In this document: in pieces, positions 7,974-10,944 of the stretch
Layout: each line of letters begins with the position of its first letter
Position numbering within the stretch: position 1 is the stretch's first letter
Assembly: GCA_903906615.1 (NCBI GenBank)
Contig: CAIVKT010000106.1
Span: forward strand, 1-10,944
Direction: 5' to 3'
DNA length: 10,944 nucleotides
Source: an uncultured Bacteroidota bacterium
Lineage (GTDB): Bacteria > Bacteroidota > Bacteroidia > Chitinophagales > Chitinophagaceae
Notes under the pieces: generated by a model
Told to the model about the DNA's origin: nothing
The model's database searches: none
The model's input: the letters and a program-made list of their open reading frames with translations, nothing else
Made by a program: the position numbers and the translations under genes

Positions 7974-7989
7974 ATATTGTTCAGGGGAG
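7974..7989 (-). repeat. 16-base motif, copy 2, in the gldF leader
   Basis: On the - strand this reads CTCCCCTGAACAATAT, located between the -7 element and the gldF start codon, so it should lie at the promoter/leader boundary. It matches the copy at 4364-4379 except for one base. A shorter related string, AACAATAT, also appears just at the gldF stop codon near 7215-7230. Function unknown. Confidence 0.4.
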
Positions 7990-7990
7990 G

Positions 7991-8021
7991 CAAATATAAT
8001 AAAACAGCCCTCGCTTTCAAT
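7991..8021 (-). promoter_or_regulatory. Bacteroidota-type promoter of the gldF-gldG-DUF4340 operon
   Basis: On the - strand there is TATATTTG (7998-7991), an exact match to the -7 consensus TAnnTTTG. ATTG (8021-8018) lies 19 bases upstream, 3 of 4 to the -33 consensus TTTG at the expected spacing. The inferred transcript starts near 7984, giving a leader of about 15-20 bases before gldF. The best-supported promoter in the window. Confidence 0.62.
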
Positions 8022-8097
8022 GGGTTGCGGAAATAGTAAAAGTTAAAATTTATGTGAGATCGTTAAAAAAATGGGTTAAAAGCGCCGGAGATGTAAT

Positions 8098-8802
8098 TTA
8101 CCCCTGATTAAATAACCGGGCAATAAAGAAAGCCGCCGCTGCCGCTACAGATCCGATCAGCATAACCCTTACAGCTCCGGCCCAAGGATTTTGCCCCGTA
8201 GCCTTAGCCTTAAAGAAGCCGAATACGAACAGGCAAATAACCGTGATAACTGCCGACCACTTTAGCCCATCAAGCGGCTGCGCAGTAAAGAAATAGGCAG
8301 AAAGGGGTATAAGCCCACCAACGATGTAGGATATGCCTATGTTCATAGCGCTGTTACGGGCGCGCTTAGGGTCGGGCTTTTCAAGGCCAAGCTCGTAGCG
8401 CATCATAAAGTCGATCCACTTTGCCTTGTCTTTTACCATCTCCTCTACTATCTGGCGCTGTGTTTCGGGGCTCATACCCATGCCTTCAAAGATCACCCGC
8501 ACTTCTTCTTTCTCTTTGTCCGGAAGGTTGTCTACTTCCCATTCTTCTCTTTTCTGTTCGGCGTTGTAGTGGTCTATCTCTGTTTTGCCTGCGAGGTAGC
8601 CACCGAGGCCCATAGCTATAGAGCCGGCCACTATTTCGGCAAAGCCGGCGGTGATGATAGTAGACGTATGTATATCATGCACACCACTAAGGCCTGCTGC
8701 GAGTGCAAAAGGCACAGTAAGCCCATCGCTCATACCAATAACGATATCAGTAACTAATTCCGAACTATGAAAATGCTTTTCTTCGTGAGTGTGGTGGGGC
8801 AT
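8098..8802 (-). CDS. VIT1/CCC1-family iron/manganese transporter
   Basis: Predicted inner-membrane transporter of the vacuolar iron transporter family; relatives move Fe2+ or Mn2+ out of the cytosol, usually in exchange for protons. Helix 1 carries the family signature SDGLTVPFALAAGLSG (25-40) and helix 2 EIVAGSIAMGLGGYLAGKTE (56-75). A charged, helical cytosolic insert (about 76-140, rich in Glu and Met, with MGMSPETQRQIVEEMVKD) corresponds to the metal-binding domain in plant VIT1. Three more helices follow, at about 156-175, 182-200 and 208-231. The 234-residue length is normal. The N-terminus is His-rich (HHTHEEKHFH), a possible metal-sensing or metal-binding tail. The start at 8802 lacks a Shine-Dalgarno. 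It lies 38 bases downstream of the antitoxin-like gene and may be co-transcribed with it. Substrate preference cannot be told from sequence alone. Confidence 0.9.
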   Translation of the reverse strand: MPHHTHEEKHFHSSELVTDIVIGMSDGLTVPFALAAGLSGVHDIHTSTIITAGFAEIVAGSIAMGLGGYLAGKTEIDHYNAEQKREEWEVDNLPDKEKEEVRVIFEGMGMSPETQRQIVEEMVKDKAKWIDFMMRYELGLEKPDPKRARNSAMNIGISYIVGGLIPLSAYFFTAQPLDGLKWSAVITVICLFVFGFFKAKATGQNPWAGAVRVMLIGSVAAAAAFFIARLFNQG

Positions 8803-8840
8803 TGGTTGTTGGTTACTATGCGCTTAAGGGTAGGGCTAAG

Positions 8841-9086
8841 TTATAGACCAGACCTTTTCAATTCTTCGTGTATATATATCATAGACTCCTCCACAGTAAA
8901 GCTCTTGCTTTTGCCACTGCGCATATCCGCGCTTCTTTTTTCGAGCATGGCTATCGTTTCGTCATCGTAAGTGTATTCCGATTCTTCAATTTCATTTTCC
9001 ACAAGCGTATAGATTGCTGATATCTTTTTTTCATCGGCATGTTCTATATAATCGAGAAGCTTTTCCTTCATTGTTACAAACGTCAT
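8841..9086 (-). CDS. Small antitoxin-like protein without a toxin neighbour
   Basis: An 81-residue acidic, mostly helical protein. The pattern (KLLDYIEHADEKKISAIYTLVENEIEE at 9-35, then LEKRSADMRSGKSKSFTVEES at 48-68) resembles the antitoxins of Bacteroidota RelE/ParE-type addiction modules, where a helical N-terminus is followed by a 'G-K-S/T-x-(S/T)-x-E-E' turn. No toxin gene is visible: 38 bases separate it from the VIT1-type gene downstream and 35 from the peptide transporter gene upstream. It could be an orphan antitoxin, the remnant of a module, or an unrelated regulator. The start is chosen at 9086 because a perfect AAGGAGG lies 5 bases upstream; an internal ATG (9071, MKEKLL) is possible but lacks that signal. 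Family assignment is by resemblance only. Confidence 0.72.
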   Translation of the reverse strand: MTFVTMKEKLLDYIEHADEKKISAIYTLVENEIEESEYTYDDETIAMLEKRSADMRSGKSKSFTVEESMIYIHEELKRSGL

Positions 9087-9091
9087 GGTAT

Positions 9092-9098
9092 CCTCCTT
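9092..9098 (-). promoter_or_regulatory. Strong Shine-Dalgarno of the antitoxin-like gene
   Basis: The - strand reads AAGGAGG followed by ATACC and then ATG at 9086. This is a full anti-16S match with ideal 5-base spacing. No other start codon with visible upstream sequence here (POT transporter, VIT1-type, gldF, gldG, DUF4340, dehydrogenase, PIN pair) has a comparable site. It fixes the start of the 81-residue protein. Confidence 0.8.
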
Positions 9099-9121
9099 TT
9101 TGCTATCATAAAGTTACGAAA

Positions 9122-10621
9122 TTAATGCACTTCGTGCATCAGTTTACGTATCAATGGAGAAAGGATTATCAGAAGCACCCCCGCTATGAGTGCATATAGC
9201 GAAAGGCTCTTATACCCATCCGTATAAGCCATAAGCTTATCGGTAAGGGTTGCATGGGTATTAGTTAAAGACATGTCAGCGCCGAAGATGCCTGCTGCAT
9301 ATTGCCCATAGGCACTCGCCAGGAACCACATGCCCATCATCATGCCATGTAGTCTTTGTGGCGCCAGTTTTGTCATCAGCGATAAACCTATCGGGGATAA
9401 ACACAATTCGCCGAATGTGATCACTAAATAAGCAAGTGTGAACACATTCAATGAAGTAAGACCAGCCGCATCAGCAAAAAAGCGGGTATAGAAAAATACA
9501 TAGAAAGCGAGGCTTACGAACAGAAAACCTAATCCAAACTTGATCACGGTGTTTGGTTCCATTTTTCGTCCGCTAAGCCATAGCCACAGCAATCCGAAAA
9601 CCGGGCTGAGGATGATCACAAAAAGTGAGTTTGAAGAATTGTTTACAGCGTTTGGGTCAAATGTTATGCCCAGTATATCGTGATGCAGATTGTAACGGGC
9701 AAATAAACTGAGTGACCCACCTGCCTGCTCGAAGAATGCCCAGAAAAATATGGAGAAGATGATGAAAATAAGTGCAGCTACCATTTTTTGCCTGGCTGCT
9801 TTATCCAGTTTTGTGATCTCAAAAATAATGTACAGCAAAGCAGCCGGACCTACTATGTACATGAACATGTCGGTATAGTTAGTATTGCGTATTAGCATTA
9901 ATATAAATGGTATCACTAACAACGAGCCCGCATACACCATGATGTCGTACATCCTGATCTTAGACAAAGAGAATTTGGCAGCGAGAGGGGATATGCCTAT
10001 AGGGCCTAATGTGCGGCGGGTGAAAATGAATATTCCAAGTCCCAATGCCATACCGATACCTGCAAGAGAGAATGCTGCATTCCATGAGTAGTTGTTAGCT
10101 ACAGTAATACATAGCCAGCCGCCAAGCAGGGCGCCAATATTGATACCTGAATAAAATACGCCAAACCCTGCGTCCCTTCTGTGGTCACCTGCTTTATAGA
10201 GGTTGCCTACCATTGTTGATATATTGGGTTTGAAGAACCCAGTGCCTACAATGGTAAAGCAGATGCCGATATAATATAAATGCTCCGGTGAAAATGCGAG
10301 TGTAAAGCTACCGATGATCATCAGGAAGCCTCCCCAGAAGATGGATTTGCGGAAGCCCAATATCTTGTCGGCAAATAAGCCACCTACAAATGCCATCGCA
10401 TAGATGAATGCCTGTATGGCACCGTATTTGAGATTGGCATCTTTTTCGGTCAGTTTCAATTGCTCTACCATGAAGATGGTGAGCATACCCCGCATACCGT
10501 AAAAAGCAAACCGCTCCCACATTTCAGATAGGAAAAGCAGCCAAAGCTGTTTTGGGTATTTGCCTTTAAAGTCCTGTACCTGTTCAAGTGTTATGCTGCC
10601 TGTATCTTGTGTTGTGGTCAT
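9122..10621 (-). CDS. POT-family proton-dependent peptide transporter
   Basis: Inner-membrane symporter of the POT/PTR2 (PepT/DtpA) family, importing di- and tripeptides with protons. From the ATG at 10621 it is 499 residues. Helix 1 carries the E33-M-W-E36-R37-F38 motif for proton coupling and peptide binding. The PTR2 signature region GTGFFKPNISTMVGNLY is at 126-142, and FYSGINIGA (156-164) matches the FYxxINxG signature. About 12-14 membrane helices can be traced, ending in LYALIAGVLLIILSPLIRKLMHEVH. An in-frame TTG at 10642 would add 7 residues, but the ATG is preferred since family members begin shortly before a segment like GKYPKQLW. The last codons plus stop form a small hairpin (9125-9139), probably incidental. 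It lies downstream of a terminator that separates it from a paralogue, and 35 bases upstream of the antitoxin-like gene, so it may be co-transcribed with that gene. Confidence 0.93.
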   Translation of the reverse strand: MTTTQDTGSITLEQVQDFKGKYPKQLWLLFLSEMWERFAFYGMRGMLTIFMVEQLKLTEKDANLKYGAIQAFIYAMAFVGGLFADKILGFRKSIFWGGFLMIIGSFTLAFSPEHLYYIGICFTIVGTGFFKPNISTMVGNLYKAGDHRRDAGFGVFYSGINIGALLGGWLCITVANNYSWNAAFSLAGIGMALGLGIFIFTRRTLGPIGISPLAAKFSLSKIRMYDIMVYAGSLLVIPFILMLIRNTNYTDMFMYIVGPAALLYIIFEITKLDKAARQKMVAALIFIIFSIFFWAFFEQAGGSLSLFARYNLHHDILGITFDPNAVNNSSNSLFVIILSPVFGLLWLWLSGRKMEPNTVIKFGLGFLFVSLAFYVFFYTRFFADAAGLTSLNVFTLAYLVITFGELCLSPIGLSLMTKLAPQRLHGMMMGMWFLASAYGQYAAGIFGADMSLTNTHATLTDKLMAYTDGYKSLSLYALIAGVLLIILSPLIRKLMHEVH

Positions 10622-10686
10622 GCGTGCGTGTTTGAATTGCAAAATAGACTTTTATTTTTATTCACCCTGTTTTATCCCCTTTAATG

Positions 10687-10715
10687 AAAAAGCGGGAGCA
10701 AGGCCCCCGCTTTTT
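10687..10715 (-). terminator. Rho-independent terminator between the two POT genes
   Basis: AAAAAGCGGG (10687-10696) and CCCGCTTTTT (10706-10715) are perfect reverse complements around a 9-base loop, giving a GC stem with a T-run on both strands. It lies 19 bases past the stop codon of the partial POT gene, so it most likely ends that transcript. The A/T symmetry would also let it work on the + strand. It implies the downstream POT gene has its own promoter. Confidence 0.88.
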
Positions 10716-10734
10716 AGATTCGCTGTGAAATATT

Positions 10735-10944
10735 TTATCGCAGGCCTTGCATCATCTTTAATAACCATTTTGAGATTAAAAACAGCACTAAGGCGGCAGC
10801 GCCGGAGAGAAACACAAATATCATGAAGAAATCGTTAAGCGTAGCGATCTGGTGTCCAAAGAAACTGGTTGTCTTTCCTGCTTCAGGGTACAACTTAGCC
10901 AGCATGCCGGCAAAATCATTAGCCATGGCGTTTGCGAGGAACCA
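10735..10944 (-). CDS. Second POT-family peptide transporter, C-terminal end only
   Basis: The last 69 residues and stop codon of a gene that continues past the window's right edge; the frame is open to base 10944 and starts on a whole codon there. The first visible residues, WFLANAMANDFAG, align with WFLASAYGQYAAG of the neighbouring POT transporter (its late-helix region after the GMMMGM stretch), which identifies the family. One full membrane helix follows (NDFFMIFVFLSGAAALVLFLISKWLLKMM) before the short tail QGLR. An ATG occurs at 10926, but upstream codons keep family identity, so it is internal. Together with the next gene it forms a tandem pair of diverged POT paralogues, separated by 113 bases and a terminator. 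Substrate cannot be judged from this part. Confidence 0.85.
   Translation of the reverse strand, partial: WFLANAMANDFAGMLAKLYPEAGKTTSFFGHQIATLNDFFMIFVFLSGAAALVLFLISKWLLKMMQGLR

Noticed and set aside
8041..8097. Possible terminator after the VIT1-type gene (T-run on the - strand near 8067)
   Set aside because: No GC-rich stem precedes the T-run at suitable spacing.
9109..9116. TAACTTTA on the - strand as a promoter for the antitoxin-like gene
   Set aside because: The last consensus base is wrong and no -33 element is present; co-transcription with the POT gene is equally likely.
9125..9139. ATGCAC-TTC-GTGCAT hairpin at the end of the POT gene as a terminator
   Set aside because: The stem is only 6 bases, it lies within the last codons, and no T-run follows on the - strand.
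10640..10646. TATTTTG on the - strand as a promoter -7 element for the POT gene
   Set aside because: One base short of TAnnTTTG and no TTTG-like element 19-21 bases upstream.

Overview
The window looks like an ordinary chromosomal stretch of a Bacteroidota bacterium, probably a Chitinophaga-like or Sphingobacteria-like lineage. Three things support this: gliding-motility-type genes gldF and gldG, promoter -7 elements of the form TAnnTTTG, and start codons that mostly lack a Shine-Dalgarno sequence. Nothing in the window names a species.

Layout. A recQ helicase gene, missing its 5' end, runs on the + strand (2-2077). Every other gene is on the - strand. Convergent with recQ is an AT-rich PIN-domain toxin-antitoxin pair (2099-2708). 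Next is an ALDH7 (antiquitin-type) aldehyde dehydrogenase split by one missing base (2753-4284). A three-gene operon follows, gldF-gldG-DUF4340 (7967 down to 4386), with a good Bacteroidota-type promoter in front of gldF. Upstream of that lie a VIT1/CCC1-family metal transporter (8098-8802), a small orphan antitoxin-like gene with a strong Shine-Dalgarno (8841-9086), a POT-family peptide transporter (9122-10621), a clear intrinsic terminator, and the 3' end of a second POT transporter (10735-10944).

How the genes fit together. GldF (membrane permease) and GldG (membrane-anchored periplasmic protein) belong to an ABC-type complex whose ATPase, GldA, is normally encoded elsewhere. The DUF4340 protein is directly abutted to gldG (TAAATG junction), so it is probably a third component or accessory of that complex. 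The two POT transporters are tandem paralogues, likely proton-driven di-/tripeptide importers. The ALDH7 enzyme would oxidise alpha-aminoadipate semialdehyde or a similar aldehyde, but as read it is broken.

I found no clearly undescribed system. The points most worth following up are the DUF4340-GldFG linkage, the lone strong Shine-Dalgarno in front of an orphan antitoxin-like gene, the single-base frameshift in the aldehyde dehydrogenase, and a 16-base motif found both in the gldF leader and just after the end of its operon. There is no stretch over 300 bases without a gene, and I saw no RNA genes, CRISPR arrays or insertion sequences.
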